Source: Phoenix dactylifera (taxonomy: Eukaryota > Streptophyta > Magnoliopsida > Arecales > Arecaceae). Taken from it: a stretch of 64,000 nt of DNA. A model generated the notes under the pieces. The model saw only the letters and a program-made list of their open reading frames with translations, was not told the DNA's origin and made no database searches. Location: NCBI RefSeq assembly GCF_009389715.1, contig NC_052399.1:14759646-14823645 (forward strand), written 5' to 3'. Positions 50,301 through 63,641 of the stretch are shown one piece after another. The translations under genes were made by a program, and so were the position numbers. Every line of letters begins with the position of its first letter. Position 1 is the stretch's first letter.

Positions 50301-52560
50301 ATGAGTGGATAGCTTTATGTATTTTTACCGACAGAATAACTTTTATTCATAAGCTGAAGATGCTCATCATGGTACTCCTAAGTCCTAAACCACCTATTTC
50401 TGTGATCTTGCATATTTTTGAAATGCAAGCCATGCAAAATTAGGTCTTAGATTGAAATTTCAAGAAATTCTGATTCATAGGATTGAAAAATTCTTTTCTT
50501 GAAGCACATGGTTATCTCTTACCTTATTATCTGTTTATTAGAATTTTGTTTTGTTTCTTTAAAGATCCAACATCTATAAGAATTCTCAATACTCAGTTCA
50601 AATATTCTAGACACACAAAGAAAAACAATTTTCAATCTAAAACGTGCACAATCACATCTTACTACTTTTGATCATCTGATTTTAATGGCTGAAGGATGTA
50701 ATTAAAAGAAAAGTTCTACAAAGGTGAATGTTAACCATATTGATAAAGTATTGTGCAATCATCGTAATCTCGTCAAGAGTTCTTGTTCTTACAGGGCGAA
50801 GAACAAAAAGGAAGAAGTCTTGTTTAATTGTTTCATGATGCACTGCAAGGTCATCACCTAACATTACCTATCTTAGGATCCTTGCTAGGTGATTTTAGAT
50901 TCAAAAGTTAGTAGAACAAGGACTCTTGAATGCAAGTTTGTGATGGTAACTTGTCATCATTCTCTTCCACATAAAGGAAGAGAAGACATAAAGTTGATCT
51001 GGCTGATTCTAACAAATTAAACATTTTTGCTGTGTTTTGATTTCTTAACCCCAAGCTGTCCAACCTATTTAAGAATATGATTGTGAAATTATCTATGTTT
51101 TATGATCTCGGTGGATGGATTATTTATTGAAGATGGAGACATCATGCGATGCTCAATAAAACCGACAGAATTTCATAACATTCAATTGTTTTCCATGTGT
51201 TCTTATTTATCATTGTAATCGGTGATCTACTGAGCTAGCCACATATGGAAACTGAATCAACAGCTGAATTTTATGTCACTATGCTGAATTTAGAGTAACA
51301 TCCTGTTTGTCGTGCCGAGTCAAAAATTTAGGGCCTGCTTGATATTGCTTTTATTTTCAAAAGTCCAGGAAGAAAAGGAACTAGACTGAATAAGTTGTAT
51401 GATTAAACATTTTGTTTTTTCAAAATTGTTTGTAAAATCTTCATAGCTTTTGATAGCAAAGATTTATTGCTTTCAGAAAAGAATGAAAAAAAAATCAAAG
51501 GATAGCAGAAATTTTGTGCAAATGCTATCTTTAATATTAATATCCTTATGGTATTTCACTAAATCGTAGAGAAACAATAACACAAAAACAATAATGGTGC
51601 CAAACAGGCCCCTTTGTTGCTTGCTCAGCCATTCTAATTAGTTACCCAAAAGTTCTTTAATCACAATTTGCATCGAACTTTCTCAATCTAAACATTGACA
51701 GCAACCTAGATGCTTCTAATCCTTTATGTGATATCAATAGAAAAAGCAAAAATGATAAAATGAACAATGATTTCACATGTCTTAAACTCTTACATGCTTG
51801 CATATACCATTTATGTCTCTCCTCATCCAACTGTTTTTGTAGTGATGCTTGTATTACAAATATAAAATTAATAAGAAATTCCATGAAAGCAGCAGTCAAT
51901 TTCCACTCGAGCACAAATGGAAGAAATAGCATATGTGCTAATTACTGCAAATGGATGTACTCATCTTCTACAGCTCAACAACTTTATTCTTCTTCTGCAA
52001 CTCAACGATAATGATAAGGTAGAGAGCATTTATAGCAAATCCTTAAGACTAGTCCCAACTGGTGTTTGTTTTGCCTGCGGATACACGAGAGAAATAATCA
52101 CTGAGAATGGAAGTTATTTCTGGTCTGTTTGCTCTGTTCTAATCCCAGCATGACATGCAGTACTATTTTAGTTACATTTAATTTGCAAACAGATGCAAGG
52201 CATCAAACAAAAATGTGCAAGCCACTGGTATATTGAAGAAACATCCCTCACAATTTCAGAATTAGAGAACAGAGCCTCCACAAGGCAAAAAAAGAAAAAG
52301 AAAAAAAAAAGAAAAAAAAAAACTTCTGTTTTCATGCTGGTGAATTCACTAGTTATTAGAACTACTTGCCTACTTCCTTGTTTAATCTCAGAAGACTGCA
52401 TGCTTCCCACATGTATAGAATTATACGTTTCTGTGTTTATTTTCCATCCCTTGTGAACTTGGTATGGTAATGGACATCAGTACATATTCCAAGTACGTTG
52501 TATGGTATATTTATCATTCCCCTGAGGAAGAAGAACAGCAATGGACCCTAACTACAACGA
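47316..52560. other. Intergenic, no gene recognised
   Basis: AT-rich spacer of 5.2 kb. The first ~200 bp are the SWEET2 3' UTR. Short frames (e.g. 49384-49569, 51657-51932) show no domain, and no terminal repeat or tRNA was found. Confidence 0.5.
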
Positions 52561-53094
52561 TCAGGGGGAAAAGAATTTGCTCACCTGATGCAGTGCGTCT
52601 TTGTTGGAGCTGTTGTGGAGGCGACGCCCGTGTTCATCATAGAGGATGAGACCGCTGAATCTTGGCAGCTCACATCTCTCCCCCATCAGTATCCTCCTCT
52701 GCCAAACGGGCAACCCCGTCGTGTTCTCACATCCTTCTGGTCCTCCTTGGTCATCCATCATCTCCATTCCTTCCTGCGACTTCTTACCATTCTCCAACTC
52801 CGCCTGCTCTGCCCCTTCGTTCCCATGCAATGAGCTTGTCAGAACTTTCTTGATCACTCCCCAACTGGACGCCGGCTGTTCATCTGCCGGCTTACCGTTG
52901 GGTTCCTTCTTGTTGGTAACTTCAGCAACTCCCCCTGCTTGCTCCGCAGTTTTCTCAGTGAGAATCCTCTTCTTTCGGAGGGTTGCTGATGCACAGAGTC
53001 CCACCATGGCTGTAGCAGCCAAGATGAAAAGAAGCAGAGCTTCTTGTGCTGAAGAAAGCTTCCATTGGTGTGTGGGATCGCTATGAGTGCCCAT
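52561..53094 (-). CDS. Small single-TM plant protein, function unknown
   Basis: An intronless 177-residue protein starting MGTHSDPTHQWKLSSAQEAL. Residues about 18-38 form one transmembrane segment, followed by a basic KKR stretch, so the bulk of the protein is probably cytosolic. The middle is polar and low complexity. The conserved-looking C-terminal part is WQRRILMGERCELPRFSGLI (131-150) followed by LYDEHG; a similar WQ-ILMG-KC-LP-FSG-I-YD pattern is known from uncharacterised plant membrane proteins. The open frame extends upstream to 53388 in the same frame, but residues before the ATG at 53094 (e.g. low-conservation stretch) look like 5' UTR; that start choice is an inference from where the family-like sequence begins. 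No function is proposed. Confidence 0.7.
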   Translation of the reverse strand: MGTHSDPTHQWKLSSAQEALLLFILAATAMVGLCASATLRKKRILTEKTAEQAGGVAEVTNKKEPNGKPADEQPASSWGVIKKVLTSSLHGNEGAEQAELENGKKSQEGMEMMDDQGGPEGCENTTGLPVWQRRILMGERCELPRFSGLILYDEHGRRLHNSSNKDALHQVSKFFSP

Positions 53095-56000
53095 TGTTGC
53101 TTGCTTGCTTGCTTGATGCTCGGCAGTAGTAGTTCGTTTCTTGAACTGAGGGAGGAAAGTAGGTTTTAAATGGGTGTCAAGGCTGGTATGCTGGTGCTCT
53201 CTTCGGCTGGGTTCTTCTGAAGTAATGCCAAGAATAAATGGGCTTTCCTTCATGTGCGGGGTTCGCGTGAGCGTCGCGGCGGACCTGAATGCATACTCGG
53301 CATTTGCCTTGTTAATACTTAGCCGTTGGGGCTGCACCGTTTTGGAAGCGTTGGTTCGCTCACGGGAGTTTGTTTCTCTGGGTTTCAAGTCGCATGAGAA
53401 GTTGTTTGCCTCCCAATCTTTCCTTTCACATGTCTCCAGGCAGTACCAGGAGCAAACCTAAGGTTCGGCTCTACCGTCTTATTATTTTACCCAAACTGGG
53501 TACAACCCTGGGGGTTGCAATCTGTGCTCGAATCTTGAAAATGTTTCCCCGATCACTTTTTTGATGTGGCATGACGCCATCTGTGATGCATCGCTCTCAT
53601 TCGCCCGCAAGCTTGGCCAGGCAGTTGCCGCGATGAGGGGCATAACAAACAATCAGCCACAAGGAAACCATCCTCAGGTCTTTGATATAGGTGATTCTTG
53701 AACCAGTTCTTTGTGACTGACTGGGAAAAGAAAATAAATGCTTTGGAGATCCTTTCTGCTCCAACAAAAAAGATGCTTTTTTCATTTTCCAAATGAAATT
53801 TTCTAGATATGCTGCTGGAATGGCCAATAGTTAGCTCAGCTGCGGCACCACTCTTCTAAAGATAATTATCATCGTATTACTGAAAAAATAAATAAATTAA
53901 TTAATTTAATGTATGGTATCTTTTTAGTAAAAGCACATAAGAGTTGAGTCCACTAATCCCAAATTCCAAGTTAAGATATAAGAAAATCTAATTTAGATAT
54001 TTTTTTAAAAAAAATAGGTTGTCGAATATTTTCTCAAGTTTGAGCTTCACATGCAATACCCCACGTTCTTTTCTAAAAGACTAGTTACAATGTATTATTT
54101 AAAATTTTTGGTATTGTATAAGTTTTCAAGATCTGCCTGATGCATAGTCAATATAAAACCAAATATTCTCATATATATACCTGTACGATTTTTCATATAT
54201 TCTCTTCGTTTAAGCCTTAGTATTTTCTCCGAGCAAAATATGATGGACCAAAAATTGTATGGGCTCGGTGTTGGCTGGACCGGCCCTTTGGACCATTAGG
54301 GCGTGCATTGCGCGTGCGAGGGAGAAAGACTCTATTTTCTCCTCCCGTGATTCAATGAAAGAGAGAGTTCTACAGCATGCCAGACTTCGGCAAAAACCTA
54401 GAAAAATCCATATAAATCATCTTTTGGTCCTCTCTAGACACTCCACCATCGAAAAATACCCTTCCAATGTGGCCGATTTTGAGCTTTTCGCTGAGAATCC
54501 CTTGAGTTTCTGTTGAGATATTTTGTCTGACCACCATTGATACCTCACCGAAGACGAGGTAAGGACCGCTGCCCTTCTTCTTCTCTCTTTTCTGGTTCCT
54601 AGGCCATCATCACTATTGCTCGGATTCAAGCCGGCAAGTCACCGGATTTCTTTGAAACAAGGTCTCCCCTGTTTTGACCGTTCGTTCCTTTGTTTGCCAT
54701 CCACCCTCGGGCATGCCTCATCTTCCGGATCGCCGTCGCTGTCTTGCCACCGGAAACCACCGTGAATCGCCGCTTACCGGCTACTACAACCATCTGAGAT
54801 AGCTCTCCACCTTCCTCTGTTTTGAGAAGGAGAGAGAGAGAGCCTTCACGGTTCTCCTGCCCCTCTCTCTCTTTCCTCTCTCCAATTTGATGGGGAGGGC
54901 TTTTGTACGTGCACCGTATATAGTCAGTCGATCAAGGTGGGCCCGTGCGGGCTGGTACATATTGTGTGTGAGTTTATCATCTGTTGAGATAAAAAAATTT
55001 CAACACAATCACCTAATTGTGGATAAATTGGTACAGAGATGTATCACTTACTAATGATTAAATTAAATAAATTACATTATCGTCTATATGATTGCGAATG
55101 TTTATATATGTTGGTATTTGTATTATGCACTGAAGATTTGATGTTGCTTAGATTATGATGTTATTTATTCTAGCCTTGTATGAAACTTATTAATTTGTGC
55201 TTAAGTATAGTAATCATGTAGAGTGTGTATGATTTAAAGAAAATCATGATTGTATGAAGGGACATGGATGGCATCTGCATTGATTGGCCATGCAAAAAAT
55301 ATGGTGTATGTGTTGTATGAGGCTTGAGCTGAGATGCGACATTGTGTTTGACCTACTATAGGCTAGAGTATGGTTGTAACTAGTTTAATACTGAAAAGTC
55401 AATTCCAATAAATGAACCGCACTTAATCATAGTTGTGATATAATTAAATTGAATTTTGTATAATTATAAGAGTAGGGAAAAGGAAGCATCTGAATTAGCC
55501 GGCCATGTGTGGAACGTAGTGTATCGGTCGGGAGTTAAGATATGATATTATGGTTGTCAGCCATGAATGGAAGCATGGCATATGTTTGGCCTGCTACGGG
55601 CTGAAGCATGGAAATGACTATCAAATCAAGATGGTAAATTGTGTTTAGTCAAATTTTGTATAACTATAAGATCGAAGAAAAGATGGTATCTGGACTAGCT
55701 GGCACATGTGAAATATGGTATATATGATATCAGCTGTGGGCTAAGATGCGATATGATGGTTGCCAGCCATAGGCAAAAGCATGGTGTATGTTTGGCCTAC
55801 CACAATTTGGAGTATTAGCAGGATTAGTCTAGTGTCGGAATGATAATATTGTGACGATCCGACTTGTGTCAACCATATAATGATAAGAAATCTCACTGAA
55901 TTACTATTAAATAGAATTGTTGATTGGGTAATATATGATGTGTATAATAGAACTGTGGCAATACATGACATGCATCTCAAGACTTCTATTATGGTGACAT

Positions 56001-57456
56001 ATAAATATATAACTGAGTTGTTATATGGTTAAAACTTGATGTGATTGCTGGCATGGCTTATATGTATGTTATATAAATACATGCATTAGATTCGTTAAGC
56101 ATTTATTCAAGTATCAAATTGTTGATGTGAATCTTGCTATTTTTCTATTAGTTATATAGTTGTTAAAAGCTATTTTTCATCTTCATGTTGGTATACATGC
56201 ATGGAGGATTTGTACTAGGCTGTAAAGCTCATATATCTTATTGCATTTTTTTTTCTTTTTTTAGAGTCGTAGGATGCCTAGTTTCGGATGAGTTTGGGCA
56301 TAGAGTTCAAACAATGGAGCCGTTGGTTAGATAGTTGATTTTTTGATACCATATGAACATTTAAAATTTTGTAATTGAATAAACTTTGCTATTTGCAAAT
56401 GGGGGATTTAATTAGTTGGATTATTATGGCTAAATTTCATGATTTAATTTGATTTTTCTTGTGTTATTATAATTGTATTCATCATATAGGCCTTGCATGA
56501 TCTCTAGAGCATTGCTTTAGTGTTCATATGGTTGTGTCACATAGTAACCTGAGTGATGGGTTGAGGGTGTGATACTAAGGATCTAAATCTATTCACTAAC
56601 ATTATGATCTATCCATTGTCAGCCCAAACAGGCTATGTTGCAGTGTCTCTTAGTGCACATGGGCTATCGGTCGAATCCATTCCAATACTGTTTGCAACAA
56701 TTCAGGATCTCATCCAAAAAAGCTAGCCGAATAATATTTTTAGGATTTCTTGGTTCTGTGTAAATACCTAAGACTATATAGTGCATACCCGTCTTGAGAT
56801 TAAACACAAGTCCACATAGGTCCTCACATCTTGTGTCATACCCACCAGGAAGCCAATTGAGCTGTGAACTGGTCAGTGAGACATGCTATGAAAATTTTCA
56901 TAGCATCAGATTTTAATTGGAGTTCTAATTCTAGTAACCATTAGGATCCAAAATATTAAGCTTTTGGAATCTTAGTAGTTAGTTAGCGTGGTATCAACAT
57001 CTCGAGTTTAAAGATATTGATATTCTTTCAAACTATAAAGAGTTTGTTTTTTTTTTCCACTCTAAAAACAAAATATCCCACTTATGGTTAGGGCTGTTTG
57101 AAATCTGCCCCAAATGCACTTCTCCGATTTCGTAAGAGCGTCAAGGCTGTGGGTGGGTGTAAATGCTCTATGTCGAAATCCTCCCATCAAACTCTTCCTT
57201 TATTTCCTCGCTTTGGCATTTCCGTGCCAATGCTGAATTTCCTATGAAAATGATGCATCACAAATGCCCTGCCAAATCTCAATCCTGATCTTGCAAACGT
57301 TGATGATATTTTCTCCAAAGCATTCCGCCCAGCTATTCTTATTAACGGCGCTCTCATTTTTCTTTTCCCACTGGCCAATATCAATAATAATTCAATAACA
57401 TTCTTATTCATTAGAGATCGTGGAACAAAGGATTTCAATATTAGAATCATTAGATA
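53095..57456. other. LTR-like repeat DNA (probable degraded gypsy LTR), no gene
   Basis: From about 54240 the sequence has a CDS-poor GC-rich block (54250-54900), a TGTTGA...TCAACA inverted repeat (54982-55005), the degenerate repeats at 55258-55830, and at 56989-56996 TGGTATCA, the first eight bases of a tRNA-iMet primer site. Together these suggest a 2.7-kb LTR of a gypsy (Tekay/Del-type) element followed by a broken primer site. No internal coding part is left. This reading is tentative. Confidence 0.4.
55258..55830. repeat. Three degenerate ~200-bp repeats
   Basis: Units at about 55258-55430, 55480-55650 and 55675-55830 share, in order, (G/A)AAG(A)..ATCTG..TTAG/CTAGC, a TATGGTGTATG-like word, GAGATGCGA..AT..TGGTTG, and TTTGGCCTACTA..GGCTGAAGCATGG. 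They are strongly diverged. Confidence 0.6.
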
Positions 57457-57484
57457 GTAGATGTATATATATATACATCTACTA
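57457..57484. repeat. Perfect AT-rich palindrome
   Basis: AGTAGATGTATATATATATACATCTACT-type symmetrical 28-bp sequence, followed by a second TATATATACAT block to 57497. Confidence 0.85.
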
Positions 57485-57778
57485 TATATATACATATAAA
57501 GATCTTCAATAAACACTGTTCTGCAGAAGGCACTCCAATAATCATTCATAAGCTGGGGAACTCGTTGATACCAAGGCGGATCATTGGAGACTGACTCTGT
57601 CCTAATTTTGTGTTTTTCCTCTGTCTTTGATCAAACAGAGTATGGATTCGCTTCGTTTTGTTTTGTTGTGAGCTCTTTAGCAGGGCGCCAAGCCTACTGT
57701 TATCCTGCAAATAGCCCATTTTAATGAAGAGAGGAGAAGCACATCGCTTCCTCCCATTCCCCTTTAAAAAAAAAAAAG

Positions 57779-57974
57779 TTGAGCAAAATTTTTTAACTTA
57801 GGATAACGAGAACTTGGATTCAAAATTCACTAGCTCTTCATAGTGTTTATAGCTCAGCAACTATCTGGCCTACATGTCAAAAAAAGAAAAGAAAGGAAAT
57901 AAAATAAACACTATGAAGAGCTAGTGAATTTTGAATCCAAGTTCTCATTATCCCAAGTTAAAAATTTTGCTCAA
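57779..57974. repeat. Foldback element: 71-bp inverted repeat with 55-bp loop
   Basis: Left arm 57779-57849 (TTGAGCAAAATTTTTTAACT...) and right arm 57905-57974 are reverse complements with only one indel and two mismatches. An RNA of this region would form a long hairpin. It could be a young foldback/MITE, an inverted duplication, or a small-RNA precursor; no TSD is seen and no known miRNA is recognised. Confidence 0.9.
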
Positions 57975-60335
57975 TGTCTCAACGAAACGTGTCGTGTCTC
58001 CGACGTAATTCATGGGTTCATATTACCACTCCAAAAGAACGCAGAAACTTAGTGAAGCTCACAAGAGAAGTTCACCTACGTCATTGAATCCATTGAAATG
58101 ACAGCTGTTACACTGTTGTAGTAGGATTTTATAATTAATTTAGAGTACCTTTGCCATGTTATAAACAATATATATGTTACACTTTTGTTTTTGTTTGAAA
58201 ATAAGCATTACACCTTAATTTTCAAATTAGACTTGCCCACGTCATCACGAGTAAAGAGAAAAGCCAATCTCCTCCAATGCAAGAACTTCCATAGATCTTT
58301 CTTTCAACCAATAACCCTGCTCATACATGCAACTTTGGTGCTGCAACTGATATATATATATATAATATATTTCTTAGATCTTGATTCTTATATCTGAAGT
58401 GATGCAAGATACAGCAAGAAAAGGAATTAGTGATCTCAAGTTGCGCCCGCTTTATGGCAGATGATGAGTTGCAGTTACGCCAAAAATCTCTGAAATCTGC
58501 TTCTAGAGAAGCTAAGCTCATTACAGTTACCAAACAACCATCAAGATCTATGGAACCCATGGAGGCAGATCCTACCAAGGAAGGAGAAAACACCAACCGT
58601 CAGTGTATTTGGAAAGAAGTGAAGCGAGATATGGCCTTTGTCATATTTCGAATTAAGGAGGGATATTGCCTGGTGTCCAATCGTAACAAGAAATGATGGT
58701 ACACTTTCTTGTGTGTGTCCCATCACCAATCATTTGGGAGCTTCACGTAAAAAATGTAATATATATGTTGCCACCTTAATTCCTTGTCGAGCATTACTTG
58801 TGATTCGCCCCTCGTCCACTTCCTAAATCTCAAACATCTAACTTTATATACGTCCTTATCCGACGAAACGATGAAAGAGAGAATCACGTAAGAGATTCAT
58901 TTGCTCCAAATTTCTGCGAGCCACCTACCAACCAACACGCGAAGGATACCATACGAACTCGTGTTTGACGGCTGCACCGGCATACAAGAATCCTGATCAT
59001 TAATTAAGATGCATGCATTGTTTGAATAGAATGGTGGTGGGAAATGTTAAGGATTACACCCCACAAGTTTTTGAGCGAAGATTAGACTTCATATTTAATC
59101 TAGTGCCAAGGAAAAGAACGAAACGATAAGGGAAAGGGTTTCTATCTGACCTAATGTTACCTAACTAACGCAACGAAGATATTGGAAATTGATGATAACT
59201 GGAAGCTTATAAGTTGTGCTGCCTCCACTTCGTAGAAGTGATGAAGAGATGGAGGAATGAAGTGAAAGTGGACAGCACGAGGTGTGGATTAGTTAAGGAA
59301 AGCTGAGCCGGTTGTTGATTTCGGACGAGGATACCACGTCGAGCTTTTTTCTGCGACCCTCTCTAGTCCTGTACGAACGCAGTTTCAAGTGCGGAGATTC
59401 TCTGGATGCATGCTTCTTTATCTGCAGAAATCTCTCAGCCGGCCTCGACAACGATGTCTTCGTCAAACCTGAATTAGCTTTGTGACCGCAATTTGGGACC
59501 AGCGGGGTGATCCATCCACCTGGTGGATGGATAAGTAGTGCTCATTCTTTGAACAGATTAGGTGGGCTTTAAAGAAAATGCTTCAGGATATATACTTGTT
59601 ATTTGCACAAAAAAAGCTTATCAAGTCGATAACTCCTAACTTGGTAACTCCATGATTAATTAACTTGCAGTGCTTAACAACAAAGATGCAAAGTTCCACT
59701 CGTGACATATGGCAAGAGAACTGATAGTGTATACATAATGGTAGCCACATGAGAGTACACTTGAAGAATTCGAGTAAACTTTTCTCAGCTCTGACGCCTA
59801 TATGCTTAGCTCTGATAGGGTGCGATCCAATTATAATATGCCAATGTTTCCTGAGTTTGGGTATTTATTTGGAACTTGATTTATATATCAATTTCACTAT
59901 AAATGGGCCCTCAATATAAGAAAGAAGTGAACAAATGGAGTCAAATAGCAAACAAGAAAGTGGGCCTCGTTTGAAGGCTAGGATTATTGTCGGGGCCAGG
60001 AGATGGCGAACATGGCACGACATATCCACCCCAACCATGCAATGAGGGGGCTCCCATCACTGCGGCACTCTTTCTTCACCATTACTTTTGCTTGCTATCT
60101 AAAGTGCCTTTTTGCTAGAGGTCGGAATATTTAACTATTTAATCTATTTAACTTGTTTCAAATTATTGTAGATCAAGTTAGCTTACCTCTTTAATAAAGG
60201 TTTAGATTGACAAAGTTTTGGTTTATCCAGCATCCGACTCGACTCATATTTAGTCCGATCCGACCCAATTGCCATCCCTACTCTTTGTCCGATAAAAAAA
60301 AAAAAACATTAGGCCATCCACATCATAGTAGGATA
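57975..60335. other. Intergenic, no gene recognised
   Basis: No supported gene; the frame 58430-58696 has no domain. A perfect palindrome ATCCATCCACC-T-GGTGGATGGAT lies at 59510-59532. Around 60235-60280 a block ending TTGCCATCCCTA resembles ends of dispersed plant MITEs. Confidence 0.5.
59510..59532. repeat. Perfect 23-bp palindrome
   Basis: Two 11-base arms around a single T. It may be a binding site for a dimeric protein or chance. Confidence 0.7.
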
Positions 60336-61022
60336 TGTGTAGATTTTCTATAGAGAAAAATCCTGATATTGCGGTCTTTTTGAATTATCTAAGCGAGGAT
60401 TACAACTAGAGAATCCTAGTCCAAAGGGCCACCAAGAGTTAATAAATTCATCAAATAACTGATTAAGAGTTATCCCTCTAATGGCTGGTATACTCATCAA
60501 ATTGTTTGATAAGTAATATTTTAGCATATAGGACATGCTTTATGTCTTCAATGTGGAACAACATTCTACTCGGAATAGATCGACTGTGCCGGCCCAAGAT
60601 CTAGAACAAACACCAAATACAAAAAAAATACTTATAGAGAATTGCAAGAAGAAAATAACAATAAAAAAAAAAGAAAGAGAAATAAATTTATTCAAGAGAC
60701 AATAAAAGTTGAGAAGCCTCATGTCTCTCCAAGATGTTTCACCTCATAAAAAAAATTCTCTCCAACTCTTTGAGTAACTTCTATTTATAAAACCATACTC
60801 TTCCTCCCACCATAAGACAAAAACATCAACATCTCCTACTAAAAGATAAAAATATTAAAATCCCACTCTATGCAAATAAAATAAAGTCAAGTATATTAAG
60901 TTTAAGACTCAATCTAATTAAAATAGGCTGACAAACTATTCCAACAAGAAGTTGAATAAGAAAAAAAGTTAAACTTGAAATAGAATCCTAAAACAAATAG
61001 GACAAACAATGAACTTCTAACA
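60336..61022 (-). repeat. Copia-type 3' LTR (left edge uncertain)
   Basis: On the minus strand it starts TGTTAGAAG at 61022, directly after a purine-rich tract AATAAGGAAGAA (PPT-like). A TATAAATA box lies at 60789-60782. The distal end is placed at the TGTGTAG near 60336 because it mirrors the start, but this boundary is not firm. Confidence 0.55.
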
Positions 61023-62210
61023 TTCTTCCTTATTGTGAAGTCCATACGACAACATTAAACTTGCTGCACAAATCTTCAAATGCTTGACCACCAATCCTTT
61101 GCGGAAATCTCTCTCTCTTTTTTTCTAACCTTATAAATCTACTTACAAGAGATAAGAGAAACACCACTAGGTAAAGAAACCAAATCACATGTCTTATTCT
61201 TCTTAAAAACTGAAATTTCTTCTATCATGGAATCCTCCTAAGCACCTATGCCTTTGGCCTCATTATATGAAGTGGGTTCTAGTTAATCAACAACAATAGA
61301 AGTATAACAATAAGCAATAGAAGAATAATCTCAATCTCCATACTTGTCACCTAGTTTGTTCTTTTTCTTATTTTTCTGCAAAGGTAATGAATCCTTAGGA
61401 GCTTCAAGTTCACCTTCAAATAACTTCATGTCTTTTTCTTCTCTAACGACGTATAGAATTTAAGACGCGTATACCAGTTTTCCATGGACTTTATAAGTAC
61501 CACAAGCAGATAAAGATGAAAGAAGATTTTGATTGTTGAGTTGAACAAGATAAGAAGTTGGACAACGAAAACAAGATTCACCAATTTTTGTGGGAGCAAT
61601 ATCTTTCTGAGATCCACGATCCTTATCAAAAACTGGTCTAAAATCACAAATAGGGAAATAAGATCTATCAAGAGATCACCAAGAAGAGCTCTCATAAAAA
61701 AAAAAAAAACATGTTTTTAGATATAAATCTTCATTATTTCAGGATTAATACATCTCCAACCTTTTCTAATCTCATTATAGTCAAGAAACATACATTTGAC
61801 AGACTTCTTATCTAGCTTATTAGAGAATATATTATAATCATGCACAAAGCAAATACATAACATACGAAGATGAGAAATATTACGATACTTTCCAAACAAA
61901 TTTTTATAGAAAGTTGTATTGTCAATACTTCTCAAAAGTCATAATGTCTACATCCTACATAGTTTTCTCGACATCGAACTAAATACAATTTTCTTTATAT
62001 TATATAACTTGAAATGCTTTGACATTATTTTCTTTTTCTTTTATCCGGGTCAAGACACCATGCCATTAATAAAGAAGAAGGTTTTTTTTTTGAGAAACCC
62101 ACACGAGTGCTCCCCTATTTTGCGGTACACTATTCTTTTGTTTGTCTTTATAAGCTTAGCATACCAAATACTAGGGCGCACCTAGAATATTGTTGTACAA
62201 TGGACCGCAT
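61023..62210 (-). pseudogene. Decayed copia pol (integrase end and RT start)
   Basis: Minus-strand translation at 61935-61717 has the copia integrase C-terminal pattern: CFVHDYN, then NKLDKKSVKCMFLDYNEI and GWRCINPE. Nearer the LTR, with frame changes, comes a fragment like the copia RT start (NEAKG..., IEEISVFKKNKTCDLVSLP, CKWIYKV-like). Stops and frameshifts break every frame, and most of RT and RNase H are missing before the LTR, so an internal deletion has occurred. It is not functional. Confidence 0.75.
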
Positions 62211-62218
62211 CTCTACAT

Positions 62219-62220
<2 letters not shown>

Positions 62221-62301
<81 letters not shown>
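62221..62301. repeat. (AT)n microsatellite, about 40 units
   Basis: An 81-bp uninterrupted AT run. Its length is probably unstable and assembly-sensitive. Confidence 0.95.
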
Positions 62302-62303
<2 letters not shown>

Positions 62304-63641
62304 TACTAACCTCTGACTTTTTTTGTTTATAATATACCAACCTTCCCAATCACTAATAAAAAAAAATTTGTTAAAAAAAAAGACTTCGTCTATGATTTTC
62401 TATATATATAATATATATATGGTATGGAAGTCTTCCCAGTTTTGGGTTATATCTAGACGTGACATTAAGGACAGAGTAGAAAAGGGTACTTTTTTATTTA
62501 GAATTACGGTATCCCCATCAATGTATGGCAAAATGGGATTAGTAAAATCCAATGGTGACATTAGAGTTACATTAACGTGGAGTTGCCGGAGAGAATTGTG
62601 TGAAGAATTACCATTAGGATTTGAAAATACCGAGTGTCCTAATTATGTACAAGGGTTTCCACACCTCTTGCCCCATGATAGAAGGAAATGTTGATACTTG
62701 TATTTAACAAGGGAATTGTCCGTTTATTATCAATGATATGTTCCATTTTTCTTGGTTAATGAACCAACTGTAACCTAACTTACTATTTAAGTGATCAATT
62801 ATATTTCTAAATTTTCTCTCCAAAATTTCAATAAATCTCTATCTCAATTATTCTTTTTTCTCATCATAGTTTTTGTTAAGATTCATTTCAATAAAACATA
62901 AATGATATATTTGGAGTTGTTAATATTGGAAGATAGGATTGAGCTTAGGTTCACAATCAATTGGATGTGACATTAGTTAAGATAATAAAAAAAAGGAATA
63001 TTTTTGTTGCAAATCTTATTAGATTCAATGGTCACATTAAATCTTTGAACAAACTGATATTAAATAAATTTTTTATTATGCACTTGCGACTTGTCACATG
63101 ACTAGCGCAATTCTTTCAAAAGGTGCATGCCACTAAAAGTTTGTGGAAGAAAATTCGATATCCACCATAGTATTTGGTGGGTGGTTGTAATTTCAATAAT
63201 CACAATTATTTTTAGCCAATAATTAATATATCGTTATTACATTCTTCTTTTTATCTTAAAATAATTATTAGTTCATTTAGAACACAAGCGGAATAGTGCT
63301 TCAAGTAGGTCAAGTTGGACCCAAGTCCACTTGGTGGAGACTTGGTCCGTATTGGCCTTAGGTCAAAGATTTAAACATAGATCCAATGCATCATTTGCTA
63401 AATTCTTGTTAGTCCTAACCATGCCAAGTCCTCCTATTCATAAGATCAATACCTAGCTGGTCTGAAGTTGGCTCCTATTCTCCAAATCATGCCCAACAAT
63501 ACACCTTTAACTTCTGGTACGAGTGGGTCCAAATCAGATCAGGTTCGAGTTATACTCAGGCCTACCTGAAACACATGATGAACATTAATTTCAATAATTT
63601 GAAGGATGTTGATATTTATCATAAAGGGGGACAAAAAAGAT
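62302..63641. other. Intergenic, no gene supported
   Basis: The 123-codon plus frame at 62323-62694 has no recognised domain. The rest is AT-rich spacer. Just before 63642, AAAGGGGGACAAAAAAGA looks like a polypurine tract. Confidence 0.5.

Noticed and set aside
62323-62694. Plus-strand frame of 123 codons
   Set aside because: Begins in simple-repeat DNA and shows no recognisable family; chance frame most likely.
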